Assembly (NCBI RefSeq): GCF_000316115.1
Contig: NZ_JH993797.1
Coordinates: forward strand, 6,421,961-6,485,960
Length of the DNA stretch: 64,000 bases
Direction of reading: 5' to 3'
Source of the DNA: Leptolyngbya sp. PCC 7375
GTDB lineage: Bacteria; Cyanobacteriota; Cyanobacteriia; Phormidesmidales; Phormidesmidaceae
The first letter of the stretch is position 1; every line of letters begins with the position of its first letter. Below the pieces are notes generated by a model that saw nothing but the letters and a program-made list of their open reading frames with translations, made no database searches and had not been told where the DNA came from. Of this stretch, positions 1 through 7,919 are shown one piece after another. The translations under genes and the position numbers were made by a program.

Positions 1-109
1 GATGCTCTAATTCGGATAATAGCCAGGTTGCTACCAGGGCTAACTGTTGCGAATCTAAGGATTGGATTAACTGCTGTTCTGCCAGGTTTTTAGGGTCTTG
101 ATTTACCAT
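1..109 (-). CDS. N-terminal fragment of an unrecognised protein (runs off the left edge)
   Basis: An open frame starts at an ATG at 109 on the minus strand and stays open to the window edge. The visible 36 residues begin MVNQDPKNLAEQQLIQSL and continue with a Leu/Ala-rich, probably helical stretch (QQLALVATWLLSELEH). No motif identifies a family, so no function is assigned. It is divergent from queD, with about 170 bases between the two starts. That leader holds two small hairpins (around 180-207 and 213-230). Because the gene is truncated by the window edge, the real product could be any size. Confidence 0.5.
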   Translation of the reverse strand, partial: MVNQDPKNLAEQQLIQSLDSQQLALVATWLLSELEH

Positions 110-280
110 GCTCGTGGATACTTTAGATTTCTAGTATTTTCAGTGTGTGATATTTTCCTGTTGAAGTGTTAAAGCTAAAAGACGAGATGTTGCGATCTCA
201 TCGTCATCGTAGACCTACAACTCAGGTTGTAGTGATTTGTGAATTATCATGGGAAATTGCCTATCAGTTTTCCAGCACCC

Positions 281-673
281 ATGGCCAAGTGGACTCTCAA
301 AACAGAATTTACCTTTGATGCTGCGCACTTCATCAAAGACTATGACGGCCCCTGCGGACGTATGCATGGCCACACCTATCGAGTTCGTATGGAAGCGGCT
401 GCCGCTAAGCTCCACAGCTCTGAATATTGTCCCCATGAGGTGATGGTGACAGATTTTCGGACCCTGCGTTGGGCTAAACGCGATGTGGAAAAAGGGGGGC
501 TGGATCATTGCCTACTCAACGAGGTGCTGCCGGAGGGGTATGAAACGACCGCTGAGATGATTGCCAAATTCATCTACGACAAGACCTGTAAGTCTCTACC
601 TGTCGGGGTGACGTTAAAGGTGGCGGTGTCCGAAACTCCCGATTCTTGGGTTGAATACGATGAGGGTGCATGA
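281..673 (+). CDS. queD: 6-carboxy-5,6,7,8-tetrahydropterin synthase QueD
   Basis: QueD converts 7,8-dihydroneopterin triphosphate to 6-carboxytetrahydropterin, the first dedicated step towards preQ0 and queuosine. The 130-residue product has the family zinc ligands: His16 in TFDAAHF and His29/His31 in GRMHGHTY, with the nearby Cys25 in the position of the catalytic cysteine. The frame is open upstream to a GTG at 239, but the ATG at 281 (MAKWTLKTEF) gives the normal family start and length, so it was chosen. The stop overlaps the queE start (ATGA at 670-673), which implies translational coupling. Family assignment is firm; the start is likely but not proven. Confidence 0.9.
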   Translation: MAKWTLKTEFTFDAAHFIKDYDGPCGRMHGHTYRVRMEAAAAKLHSSEYCPHEVMVTDFRTLRWAKRDVEKGGLDHCLLNEVLPEGYETTAEMIAKFIYDKTCKSLPVGVTLKVAVSETPDSWVEYDEGA

Positions 674-1311
674 TGCTGAGCGAACTAACCTTGTCTCCTA
701 CGGCAGATATTGCCGAGACGACTTACCCGATAGTTGAAACCTTTCACTCTGTGCAAGGCGAAGGAACCTGGACCGGGGCCAGCGCATTTTTTATTCGTTT
801 GGCCGGGTGTGATGTGGGCTGTCCCTGGTGTGATACCAAAATTTCCTGGAGCACCCAGCCCCATCCGCAGCAGGCCATGGGTGATTTGGTAAAACAGGCG
901 CACACAGCACAGCCCTTTATGGTGGTCGTTACTGGGGGCGAACCCCTGATGCACGATCTGGCCCCCCTCACCCAGGCCCTGCGACAGGCGGGGTTACGCA
1001 TTCATCTAGAAACCTCAGGGGCTCATCCCTTTAGCGGTGAGTTTGACTGGGTCTCATTGTCTCCGAAACGCTTTAAGCCACCCCAGTCCAGTATCTATGC
1101 CCAGGCAGATGAGCTGAAAGTGGTGATTAGCACCGAAGACGATCTGATTTGGGCCCAGGAGCAAGCGGCCCAGGTGCCGGTGACCACCATTAAGCTACTG
1201 CAGCCGGAATGGACCAGTGAACATAGTCAGCAGCTGGTATTTGACTATGTAAAACGACATTCTGACTGGCGTATGAGCTTGCAAACCCACAAATTCTTGG
1301 GAGTTAGGTAG
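670..1311 (+). CDS. queE: 7-carboxy-7-deazaguanine synthase QueE (radical SAM)
   Basis: QueE is the radical-SAM enzyme that rearranges 6-carboxytetrahydropterin into 7-carboxy-7-deazaguanine. The 213-residue protein carries the shortened cluster motif C-x3-C-x2-C at Cys47, Cys51 and Cys54 (AGCDVGCPWCDTK), typical of QueE rather than the canonical CX3CX2C of larger radical SAM enzymes with extra spacing. It also has the SAM-binding glycine-rich segment VVTGGEPLMHD near residues 87-95 and the N-terminal ETFHSVQGEG signature. Its start overlaps the queD stop, and queC follows after 18 bases, so queD-queE-queC reads as one transcription unit that makes preQ0 for tRNA queuosine. Confidence 0.92.
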   Translation: MMLSELTLSPTADIAETTYPIVETFHSVQGEGTWTGASAFFIRLAGCDVGCPWCDTKISWSTQPHPQQAMGDLVKQAHTAQPFMVVVTGGEPLMHDLAPLTQALRQAGLRIHLETSGAHPFSGEFDWVSLSPKRFKPPQSSIYAQADELKVVISTEDDLIWAQEQAAQVPVTTIKLLQPEWTSEHSQQLVFDYVKRHSDWRMSLQTHKFLGVR

Positions 1312-1329
1312 AAATATAGGGGAGATGAG

Positions 1330-1998
1330 ATGAAAAAGGCCGTTGTTTTACTCTCCGGTGGGTTAGATTCTGCCACTGTCGCTGCCCAGGCGATCGCAGA
1401 TGGTTATGGTGTGATTGCCCTATCGTTTCGCTATGGTCAGCGTCACAGTCGCGAGTTAGTGGCGGCTAAGGTAATTGCCAGTCATCTAGGCATTAACCAG
1501 CATTTCATTGTGGATGTGAATCTATCCCAGTGGGGGGGCTCTTCTCTCACGGATACTCAGCAAACGTTGCCTCAAGATGGGGTGGCACCGGATGTGATTC
1601 CATCTACCTATGTGCCAGGGCGCAATACGGTGTTTATTTCCCTGGCCCTATCGCTGGCTGAAGCTCAAGGGGCTGAGGCGATTTATCTAGGGATCAACGC
1701 GGTGGACTATTCAGGATATCCAGACTGTCGACCTGAGTATCTAGACGCGTTTCAAACCCTGGCCAATTTATCGTCAAAAGTGGGGGTTGAGGGCAACTCG
1801 ATTACGCTGAAGGCACCTTTAGTGATGGATTCTAAAGTTGATATTGTCAAGCGGGCGGTGGCGCTCAAGGTGCCAATTCCCCAAACCTGGTCCTGTTATG
1901 CCGGTGGAGATACCCCCTGCGGACGATGCGATTCTTGCCGCATTCGCGATCAGGCCCTAATTGAAGCAGGCTATCCCCAATGGGCCAGCAACCCGTAG
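1330..1998 (+). CDS. queC: 7-cyano-7-deazaguanine synthase QueC
   Basis: QueC uses ATP and ammonia to turn 7-carboxy-7-deazaguanine into preQ0. The 222-residue protein begins with the PP-loop of N-type ATP pyrophosphatases (LLSGGLDSATV, residues 8-18). It ends with the four zinc cysteines, Cys189, Cys197, Cys200 and Cys203 (CYAGGDTPCGRCDSC). A GGGGAGATGAG stretch lies just upstream of the ATG and can serve as ribosome binding site. The last nine codons (GYPQWASNP region) are included in a tandem duplication that continues into the intergenic DNA, so a second copy of the gene tail lies at about 2126-2155. The gene itself looks intact. Confidence 0.93.
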   Translation: MKKAVVLLSGGLDSATVAAQAIADGYGVIALSFRYGQRHSRELVAAKVIASHLGINQHFIVDVNLSQWGGSSLTDTQQTLPQDGVAPDVIPSTYVPGRNTVFISLALSLAEAQGAEAIYLGINAVDYSGYPDCRPEYLDAFQTLANLSSKVGVEGNSITLKAPLVMDSKVDIVKRAVALKVPIPQTWSCYAGGDTPCGRCDSCRIRDQALIEAGYPQWASNP

Positions 1999-2276
1999 GT
2001 TGGGTTGAGCTGCCCCGCAATCCCCCTTGTCTCTGCCCGAACCTATCATGCGAAACCCAACAAGCGATATCCTTTGCCTCTGCCCGAACCCAATCAACGC
2101 GAAACCCAACAAGCGATACCCTTTGCTATCCCCAGTGGGCCAGCCCCCCGTAGGTTGGGTTGAGCTGCCCCGCAATCCCCCTTGTCTCTGCCCGAACCTA
2201 TCATGCGAAACCCAACAAGCGATATCCTTTGCCTCTGACCAAGCCCAATCAACGCGAAACCCAACAAGCGATACCC
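1971..2276 (+). repeat. Two-copy tandem duplication (about 155 bp unit) starting inside the queC tail
   Basis: Copy 1 spans about 1971-2125 and copy 2 about 2126-2276; they differ at few positions. Each begins with CTATCCCCA(A/G)TGGGCCAG, which in copy 1 encodes the C terminus of QueC. Each copy then contains GTAGGTTGGGTTGAG and two GCGAAACCCAACAAGCGATA blocks, halves of a short dispersed palindrome (GTAGGTTGGGTT / AACCCAACA) of a type common between cyanobacterial genes. Short frames pass through the region, but their content is repeat sequence and no gene is supported between queC and trmFO. Confidence 0.85.
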
Positions 2277-2310
2277 ATTAATGGTAACCAGGCCCCTTCA
2301 TGGCCAACGA

Positions 2311-2418
2311 AATATCAAAATGTCGATTTGTTGGGTTTCGCGGGCTCAACCCAACCTACAATGAAATGCCAAAATGTCGATTTGTTGGGTTTCGCGGGCT
2401 CAACCCAACCTACAATGA
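2311..2418 (+). repeat. 54-bp direct repeat, two copies, upstream of trmFO
   Basis: Two nearly identical units lie at about 2311-2364 and 2365-2418. Each contains AAAATGTCGATTTGTTGGG, then a GCGGGCTC spacer, then AACCCAACCTACAATGA. Inside each unit TTGGGTT and AACCCAA form a hairpin, so this is the same dispersed palindrome as in the preceding tandem repeat, in the opposite orientation. The period is a multiple of three, so an artificial N-terminal extension of trmFO stays open through both copies. Confidence 0.85.
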
Positions 2419-2440
2419 TGAATCCTGCACTACTTGCGCT

Positions 2441-3832
2441 ATGACGGATCACCCTACCAAACCTATCCACGTTATTGGCGGTGGCCTTGCCGGTACTGAG
2501 GCCACCTGGCAGATTGCCCAGGCGGGGATTCCCGTGGTGCTCCACGAAATGCGTCCGGTCAAGCTCAGTCCGGCTCACCACTCAGAGCATGTGGCAGAGC
2601 TGGTGTGCAGTAACTCCTTTGGGGCCAAGGCCACCGATCGCGCATCAGGATTGCTGCATGAGGAGCTACGGCAGCTAGGATCGGTGGTGATTGCCCGGGC
2701 TGATGAACATGCGGTCCCTGCAGGCGGTGCCCTGGCGGTGGATCGGGGTGTATTTAGTCGCGACTTGACAGAAACATTAGAGCAGCATCCATTAATTGAG
2801 TTGCGTCGTCATGAGGTCACCGCGATTCCGACCGATGGCCCGGTGGTGCTGACCACCGGGCCACTGACCAGCGATGCTCTGGCGGCAGACTTGCGCCAGT
2901 TTACAGGCCAGGACTACATGAGCTTTTTTGATGCGGCCAGCCCAATTGTGGTAGGCGAGTCCATCAATCGGGATATTGCGTTTATGGCCTCTCGTTATGA
3001 CCGTGGCGAGGCGGCCTATCTCAACTGTCCGATGAATCGGGAGCAGTATCTAGCTTTCTGGCAGGCACTGTGCGAGGCAGAACAGGCAGAACTAAAAGAC
3101 TTTGAACAGGAAACGGCCAAGTTTTTCGAGGGCTGTTTGCCCATTGAGGAAATGGGACGTCGCGGTGAAGACACCATGCGCTACGGGCCTCTAAAGCCCG
3201 TCGGTTTGTTTGATACTCAGCGTTATGGTGCGTTTGATGCACCGGAAAATAAAACCAAAAAGCCCTATGGGGTGGTGCAGCTGCGCCAGGAAGATAAAGG
3301 TGGTCAGCTGTGGAATATGGTTGGGTTTCAGACAAATCTGCGCTGGGGCGAACAAAAGCGAGTATTTCGCATGATTCCAGGTCTGGAGAATGCTGAATTT
3401 GTCCGCATGGGGGTGATGCATCGCAACACCTTTATCAATTCACCGGAACTGTTGAGCAGTGCGCTGCAGTTTCATCAGCGGACCAACTTATTTGCAGCCG
3501 GTCAGCTGGTGGGAACTGAAGGGTACACGGCGGCCTGTGCAGGCGGCTGGTTAGCGGGCACCAATGCTGCTCGATCTGTGCTGGGGCTGCCCCTGGTGTC
3601 GCTGCCGGTGACGACGATGATGGGGGCGCTGTTTGACTTTATTAGCTCTGCAGAACCTAAGCATTTTCAGCCGATGCCGCCAAACTTTGGTATTTTTCCA
3701 GCATTACCCCAGCGGATTCGTAATAAGCGAGAACGGTATGGGAAATATCGAGATCGCAGCTTCTCCGATCTCCACACCTGGGCCGAGGCTAATCAAATCC
3801 ACTTAAAGAAACCGGTACTGGCAACCGCATAG
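2441..3832 (+). CDS. trmFO: tRNA (uracil-5-)-methyltransferase TrmFO, folate/FAD-dependent
   Basis: TrmFO methylates U54 of tRNA to ribothymidine using methylenetetrahydrofolate and FADH2. The 463-residue protein starts with the dinucleotide-binding loop IHVIGGGLAGTEA (residues 9-21). It has the two conserved cysteines, one in ELVCSNSFGA (Cys56) and one in AAYLNCPMN. The C-terminal FAD-binding segment reads GQLVGTEGYTAACAGG. The frame is open from 2300, but those 47 extra residues are just the translation of the 54-bp repeat twice, so the ATG at 2441 (MTDHPTKPIHVI) is taken as start. It is followed 30 bases later by a phosphoglycerate-mutase-like gene on the same strand. Confidence 0.93.
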   Translation: MTDHPTKPIHVIGGGLAGTEATWQIAQAGIPVVLHEMRPVKLSPAHHSEHVAELVCSNSFGAKATDRASGLLHEELRQLGSVVIARADEHAVPAGGALAVDRGVFSRDLTETLEQHPLIELRRHEVTAIPTDGPVVLTTGPLTSDALAADLRQFTGQDYMSFFDAASPIVVGESINRDIAFMASRYDRGEAAYLNCPMNREQYLAFWQALCEAEQAELKDFEQETAKFFEGCLPIEEMGRRGEDTMRYGPLKPVGLFDTQRYGAFDAPENKTKKPYGVVQLRQEDKGGQLWNMVGFQTNLRWGEQKRVFRMIPGLENAEFVRMGVMHRNTFINSPELLSSALQFHQRTNLFAAGQLVGTEGYTAACAGGWLAGTNAARSVLGLPLVSLPVTTMMGALFDFISSAEPKHFQPMPPNFGIFPALPQRIRNKRERYGKYRDRSFSDLHTWAEANQIHLKKPVLATA

Positions 3833-3862
3833 GAGGGGGACAGGCTCACCCAACACCAGACC

Positions 3863-4786
3863 ATGGGCACACCCCAATTCATTCTGTTGTTTTTAGATGG
3901 TCTAGGTTTAGGCACCCCTGGACCCCATAACCCTGTGAGTAATCCTGCCGCGATGCCCCACTGGCAATCCCTGTGCGGCCAACCCTTGCTGGCTGGGGCC
4001 TATGCCCAACGCCCTAACCTATTGCTCAAACCCATAGACGCCACCCTGGGGGTGCCAGGACTTCCCCAGAGCGCCACCGGACAAACCACCATCTATACAG
4101 GCCACAATGCCGCCAGGTTTCGCGGGAAGCACCAGACCGGTTTTGCCAATGGCTCCCTCCGTCAGCTGATTGAACCCTATGGGTTGTTCAAACAGATACT
4201 CGCCCTGGGAGAAACAGCCACCCTAGCAAATCTCTATTCCCCAGCTTACTTTGAAGCCATTGCTCAGCGGCGATGGCGCTATTCCGTCTGTACGCTGTTG
4301 AATATGACCGCAGGGCTGCCGTTTCGTATGCAGTACGAATATGAAGCAGGAGAAGCAATTTTTTGGGATATTACGGGAGAAATCGCCAGCTCTCGGGGTG
4401 TGGCTACACCACCCATCACCCCTGAGGTGGCGGGTAACTATCTGGCCGCACTGGGCAACAGCCATAGCGTCACCTTGTTTGAGTGCTATCTCAGTGACTA
4501 TGCAGGCCATGCCCAACACTATGACCGAGCCGTAACCGTATTGCAGCGGATTGATCGGTTTCTGGCTGCCGTCATTGCAGCCTTAGCCGCAGATGCAACA
4601 CTCATTGTGGTCAGTGACCATGGCAATGTAGAAGACTTATCTACAAAATGCCATACCCTCAATGCCGTACCGTTATGGGTGGTTGGTCCTGCGGCTAACA
4701 ACTTTAGTCATGTGGATGATCTCACAGATATTACACCCACTATTTTGGATTGCCTGAGTAATGCGATTGCAGTGGGAGAGAATTAA
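3863..4786 (+). CDS. Alkaline-phosphatase-superfamily metalloenzyme, phosphoglycerate-mutase-like
   Basis: The 307-residue protein has the metal-site pattern of the alkaline phosphatase / cofactor-independent phosphoglycerate mutase superfamily. It shows an N-terminal metal aspartate in LLFLDGLGLGT, a central nucleophile region SATGQTTIYTG, an Asp/His cluster in LSDYAGHAQHYD, and the C-terminal VVSDHGNVED. It is much shorter than iPGM (about 510 residues), so calling it a phosphoglycerate mutase would overreach; the substrate is unknown. It lies 30 bases after trmFO and may be cotranscribed. Its last four bases overlap the stop of the convergent histidine kinase gene. Confidence 0.75.
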   Translation: MGTPQFILLFLDGLGLGTPGPHNPVSNPAAMPHWQSLCGQPLLAGAYAQRPNLLLKPIDATLGVPGLPQSATGQTTIYTGHNAARFRGKHQTGFANGSLRQLIEPYGLFKQILALGETATLANLYSPAYFEAIAQRRWRYSVCTLLNMTAGLPFRMQYEYEAGEAIFWDITGEIASSRGVATPPITPEVAGNYLAALGNSHSVTLFECYLSDYAGHAQHYDRAVTVLQRIDRFLAAVIAALAADATLIVVSDHGNVEDLSTKCHTLNAVPLWVVGPAANNFSHVDDLTDITPTILDCLSNAIAVGEN

Positions 4787-7302
4787 ATTAATGCAGGAAT
4801 GTTTGGGCCGCTTTCCTGTAGATACTTGTTAACGACCGTTAATAGTATTTCAGGATTGATGGGTTTAGGCAAATAATCCGCAGCATCTGGAGAAACGCCA
4901 TTATTCTGGGCTGCTGTTGAAGTCTGTAAAATGATAGGCGTCTTCCTGAGGTTAGAATTCTGTCTGATGGCCTCAATCGCTCGCCAACCATTAATATCCA
5001 ATGTCATTGGATCCAGGATGATCAGGTCAGGTAAGAGCTGATCGGCCATTTTTGCCCCCTTGCGACTATTGTGGGTTAAAACAACAAAAAAACCTTGACT
5101 GACAAGGGTTTTCCAAATCAACTCACAGGTTGTTGTATCCTCATCGATAACCAATACACATCCCGAACAGGGTGCTTTTATTAAAGAGAAATTGAAAATG
5201 TCAGCGGTCGATTCTGGGCTATGTCCATTGGTATGTGGAGTGAGACGGGTGGATTCTATGGTTGGCTCAGTTATAATTTCCTCCGATAAGGGGCGGGTTA
5301 TTTCCTGAATAGTTTTCGGGATTTGCATCGTGAATGTTGTGCCTTTGCCAACTTCACTTTGAACATTGACGTTACCCCCCATCATCTGGACAAATCGTTT
5401 GGTGATAGTGAGCCCCAGTCCGGTGCCACCATATTTCCTGGTGGTTGAAGAATCTGCTTGAGAAAAAGCATTGAAGACTTTTTGTAACTGCTCTGGCATC
5501 ATGCCGATACCCGTATCTTGAATGCAAAAGTCTATGTAGCTGTTATTGTCAGTCTGGGTTGAAGTCACATTGACGGTAATGGTGCCATTTTGAGTGAATT
5601 TACTAGCATTACTCAACAGGTTAAAGAGACTTTGTCGGACCTTAACTGGGTCTGCATGCATCTTGTCAATATCATCTGAATATTGAATCTTTAAAATATT
5701 GTTATTCTTTGCGACCATCGGCTGCATTGTTGCGGCTACATCCTGCACCAAAGGTTTGATGTTAAATGTTTCTAAATACATCTCCATGCGACCAGCTTCC
5801 ACTTTAGAGAGATCTAGAACATCGTTGATCAGGCCCAATAGATGTTTGCCAGCACCATGAATCTTCTGTAGTTCAGGGATAAAACCATCTTGACCCAGAT
5901 CCTCTGCATCTTCCTCAAGCATTTCGCTATAACCGATAATAGCGTTGAGCGGTGTGCGTAGCTCATGGCTCATATTGGCAAGAAATTCACTTTTGGCCTG
6001 GCTGGCTTCTTCCGCTTTTAGACGCTCTACTTCTGCTTTTAGACGCTCTGCTTCTGCTTTTTTCTGGGCTTCGTGAGCTTTTCTTAGGGCTTCATCATTG
6101 GCTTCAAGGCTCAGGGCCAGTTGAAACTCGGCCTTCTTATGGGTGCTGATATCTTTCCAAAATATCGAAAGCCCATCCATGCTAGGGCTAAGGCGGAACT
6201 CAAGCCAGCGAGCCTTCGAGGTGAGGCGAGCCTCAAATGTCACCGTAGACTGTTGATTACACGCTTCTTTGTAGTAATGTTCCTGGTCTTTGCCAAGCTC
6301 TGGCGGTAATGCACTCCAGAGTGTTTGGCCGATGAGTTCGTCTGGTGACTTGTCTAAATCTCTTGCTGCATGGGCATTAACATAGGTCATGACCCACTGA
6401 TTATCGACATCGATAAAGGCATCATCCAGGCTCTCGGATAGAAAATTGCTGATTTTTTCAGCTTTATGGGATTGTTGCTTTTTTAGCTTGAAATAAATGG
6501 GAACCCCTACCATGCCGATGCTCCATAGCAGAGCGGCTAGCTGAAACAGTTTAGCCCTGGTATGTGCTTTAGAGTGAGCGTCTTCATAGGTATTAGATAG
6601 ATTCTGTAACTGTTGTGTGGTGGGTAATGCTAATAGCGATTGGCTCAGCTGATCGATCTGAGGTTTCTGTTCTAAGATAATGCGGGAGTAATTGAGCACC
6701 CTCTCGACGGTGGCGCGATCGCGAACATTGCCAGCATCAACCAACGCCTGCAACTGGTCAATTTGGCCCTGAAGTTCAGTGAGTGATACCTCGCTTGGCG
6801 CAAAAGTATAGATCACGATCTGTTCGAGCAGGTCTGTGACAGCGGGATAAGCCTGTTTTCCCACCTTTTCAGAACCTGCTGTCTTAATGTCTTTATTTAA
6901 GGTGAGTAGGGCAGATAGCGTATCTTTTATAATTAAGTTCTGTGCTTGAAACTGTTCTGCAAGTTCAGCTTTTGCAGTGACACTGTCGCCATAGTCATCC
7001 AAAATTCCTTGCAGTTGCTGACTGCTCCGATTGCTCAGAAAGTTAGGAATATTTTGAAGCTCACCGTGCAGTTTATCTATCTGCTTTAATCCTTGGGCGA
7101 GTTCCTTTGAAGACGGTTGTAGCGATTGTCGGTTTTTAAGAACAGTTTCGTTGACACTTAAATCGTGTTGAAGTTGCTCCGATAGATGCCCTTGATAGAG
7201 CACATGGGGGGCACCATTAACTGAATGCCCTTTTACTAGCAACCCTATCCAAACTAGCAGTGCGCCAATTGCAGCTGACAGTATGATTGGTTTGTATTTC
7301 AT
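4783..7302 (-). CDS. Membrane hybrid histidine kinase (helical sensor, PAS, HisKA, HATPase, receiver)
   Basis: This 839-residue sensor kinase has a transmembrane helix at residues 7-23 and another at about 253-272. They bracket a long all-helical periplasmic region that resembles double-helical sensor domains. A PAS domain follows (about 285-390), then a charged coiled coil (395-437) and the H-box SEFLANMSHELRTPLN with His446. The HATPase has an N-box (LLSNASKFTQ), DTGIGM and GGTGLGLTI. The C-terminal receiver domain (about 715-835) has an acidic pocket at VLVIDED, a phospho-acceptor in LIILD and the switch lysine in YLPKP. The likely role is environmental sensing with an internal phosphorelay step. 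No partner regulator is adjacent; the stop overlaps the convergent metalloenzyme gene. Confidence 0.88.
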   Translation of the reverse strand: MKYKPIILSAAIGALLVWIGLLVKGHSVNGAPHVLYQGHLSEQLQHDLSVNETVLKNRQSLQPSSKELAQGLKQIDKLHGELQNIPNFLSNRSSQQLQGILDDYGDSVTAKAELAEQFQAQNLIIKDTLSALLTLNKDIKTAGSEKVGKQAYPAVTDLLEQIVIYTFAPSEVSLTELQGQIDQLQALVDAGNVRDRATVERVLNYSRIILEQKPQIDQLSQSLLALPTTQQLQNLSNTYEDAHSKAHTRAKLFQLAALLWSIGMVGVPIYFKLKKQQSHKAEKISNFLSESLDDAFIDVDNQWVMTYVNAHAARDLDKSPDELIGQTLWSALPPELGKDQEHYYKEACNQQSTVTFEARLTSKARWLEFRLSPSMDGLSIFWKDISTHKKAEFQLALSLEANDEALRKAHEAQKKAEAERLKAEVERLKAEEASQAKSEFLANMSHELRTPLNAIIGYSEMLEEDAEDLGQDGFIPELQKIHGAGKHLLGLINDVLDLSKVEAGRMEMYLETFNIKPLVQDVAATMQPMVAKNNNILKIQYSDDIDKMHADPVKVRQSLFNLLSNASKFTQNGTITVNVTSTQTDNNSYIDFCIQDTGIGMMPEQLQKVFNAFSQADSSTTRKYGGTGLGLTITKRFVQMMGGNVNVQSEVGKGTTFTMQIPKTIQEITRPLSEEIITEPTIESTRLTPHTNGHSPESTADIFNFSLIKAPCSGCVLVIDEDTTTCELIWKTLVSQGFFVVLTHNSRKGAKMADQLLPDLIILDPMTLDINGWRAIEAIRQNSNLRKTPIILQTSTAAQNNGVSPDAADYLPKPINPEILLTVVNKYLQESGPNIPALI

Positions 7303-7740
7303 ACTCCATTCCCTAGGAGACTAATGAGCCGCGAGCATGGGGGTACAGAGTCCTGATCAATTCCTTTTGTTTCAGAATATGGACAAATGGACACTGGAAC
7401 ATGATTTTGGCTGCTTAAGCATGAACTGGCAAGCGCCTACTGTGAGGATCGGATTTGATGGGAATTACTTTGATTAGTGGTGATTGCGGTAAATACAAAT
7501 ATAAATACATACGACCCTGATAAATATCTGGAAAGAATCAAGAATACATAGATAAAACCCTATATTTACCCTTTTACTTGAGAAAACGTGCTGCTCTGAA
7601 TCGATATCTGCTAAGAAATACTGTAATTATTGGCTATGGTTCATAACATTAAGTCTAGTTGCTTAAGATTGTGAAGAGTCTAAGATTTTTTGTAGATCTG
7701 GGGAACAAATATAAATATTAAGTAACCGTCCCAGAAAATA

Positions 7741-7845
7741 TGTTGGCTGAGCGTTGGCTGAATGTTGGCTGAGCGTTGGCTGAATGTTGGCTGAGCGAAG
7801 TCGAAGCCAACCCCCACGAAAAAGTCCCCTTCGACTCCGCTCAGG
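7741..7845. repeat. 22-bp tandem repeat plus palindromic GCGAAGTCGAAG / CTTCGACTCCGC pair
   Basis: The unit TGTTGGCTGAGCGTTGGCTG plus AA occurs at 7741-7762 and 7763-7784, followed by a third partial copy. It continues into GCTGAGCGAAGTCGAAGCC, and after a short spacer the approximate complement CCCTTCGACTCCGCTCAGGG follows. The second part belongs to a widespread class of small palindromic intergenic elements; no coding function is apparent. Confidence 0.8.
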
Positions 7846-7864
7846 GGACGCTTACAAGATGAGA

Positions 7865-7899
7865 GGCATTGGCTGAGCAGAAACTCATCAGCCAATGCC
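7865..7899 (-). terminator. Perfect 12-bp hairpin downstream of fbaB
   Basis: GGCATTGGCTGA (7865-7876) and TCAGCCAATGCC (7888-7899) are perfect complements separated by 11 bases. The hairpin begins about 20 bases beyond the fbaB stop. There is no strong T-run after it in the minus direction, so it may be a terminator, an mRNA-stabilising 3' stem or one more copy of the GGCTGA repeat. Confidence 0.5.
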
Positions 7900-7919
7900 A
7901 TTACACCTATCTGATGCTG

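Larger units (their letters stand above)
7303..7919. other. 617-base intergenic region with simple repeats and no supported gene
   Basis: The AT-rich first 430 bases are probably leader and promoter DNA of the minus-strand histidine kinase, but no clear promoter could be assigned. From 7741 on it consists of GTTGGCTGA tandem repeats and a palindromic pair, listed separately. A short minus-strand frame (7680-7901) runs through the repeats and is not considered a gene. Confidence 0.6.

Noticed and set aside
110..280. Possible preQ1 riboswitch in the leader of queD
   Set aside because: There are two small hairpins, but no recognisable preQ1-I or preQ1-II core. The leader may simply be shared divergent promoter DNA.
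2300..2440. N-terminal extension of trmFO from an ATG at 2300
   Set aside because: The 47 extra residues translate two copies of a 54-bp intergenic repeat and are not part of the TrmFO family.
7680..7901. 73-codon minus-strand frame near fbaB
   Set aside because: It runs through a simple GTTGGCTGA repeat and a palindrome; no start context or family.
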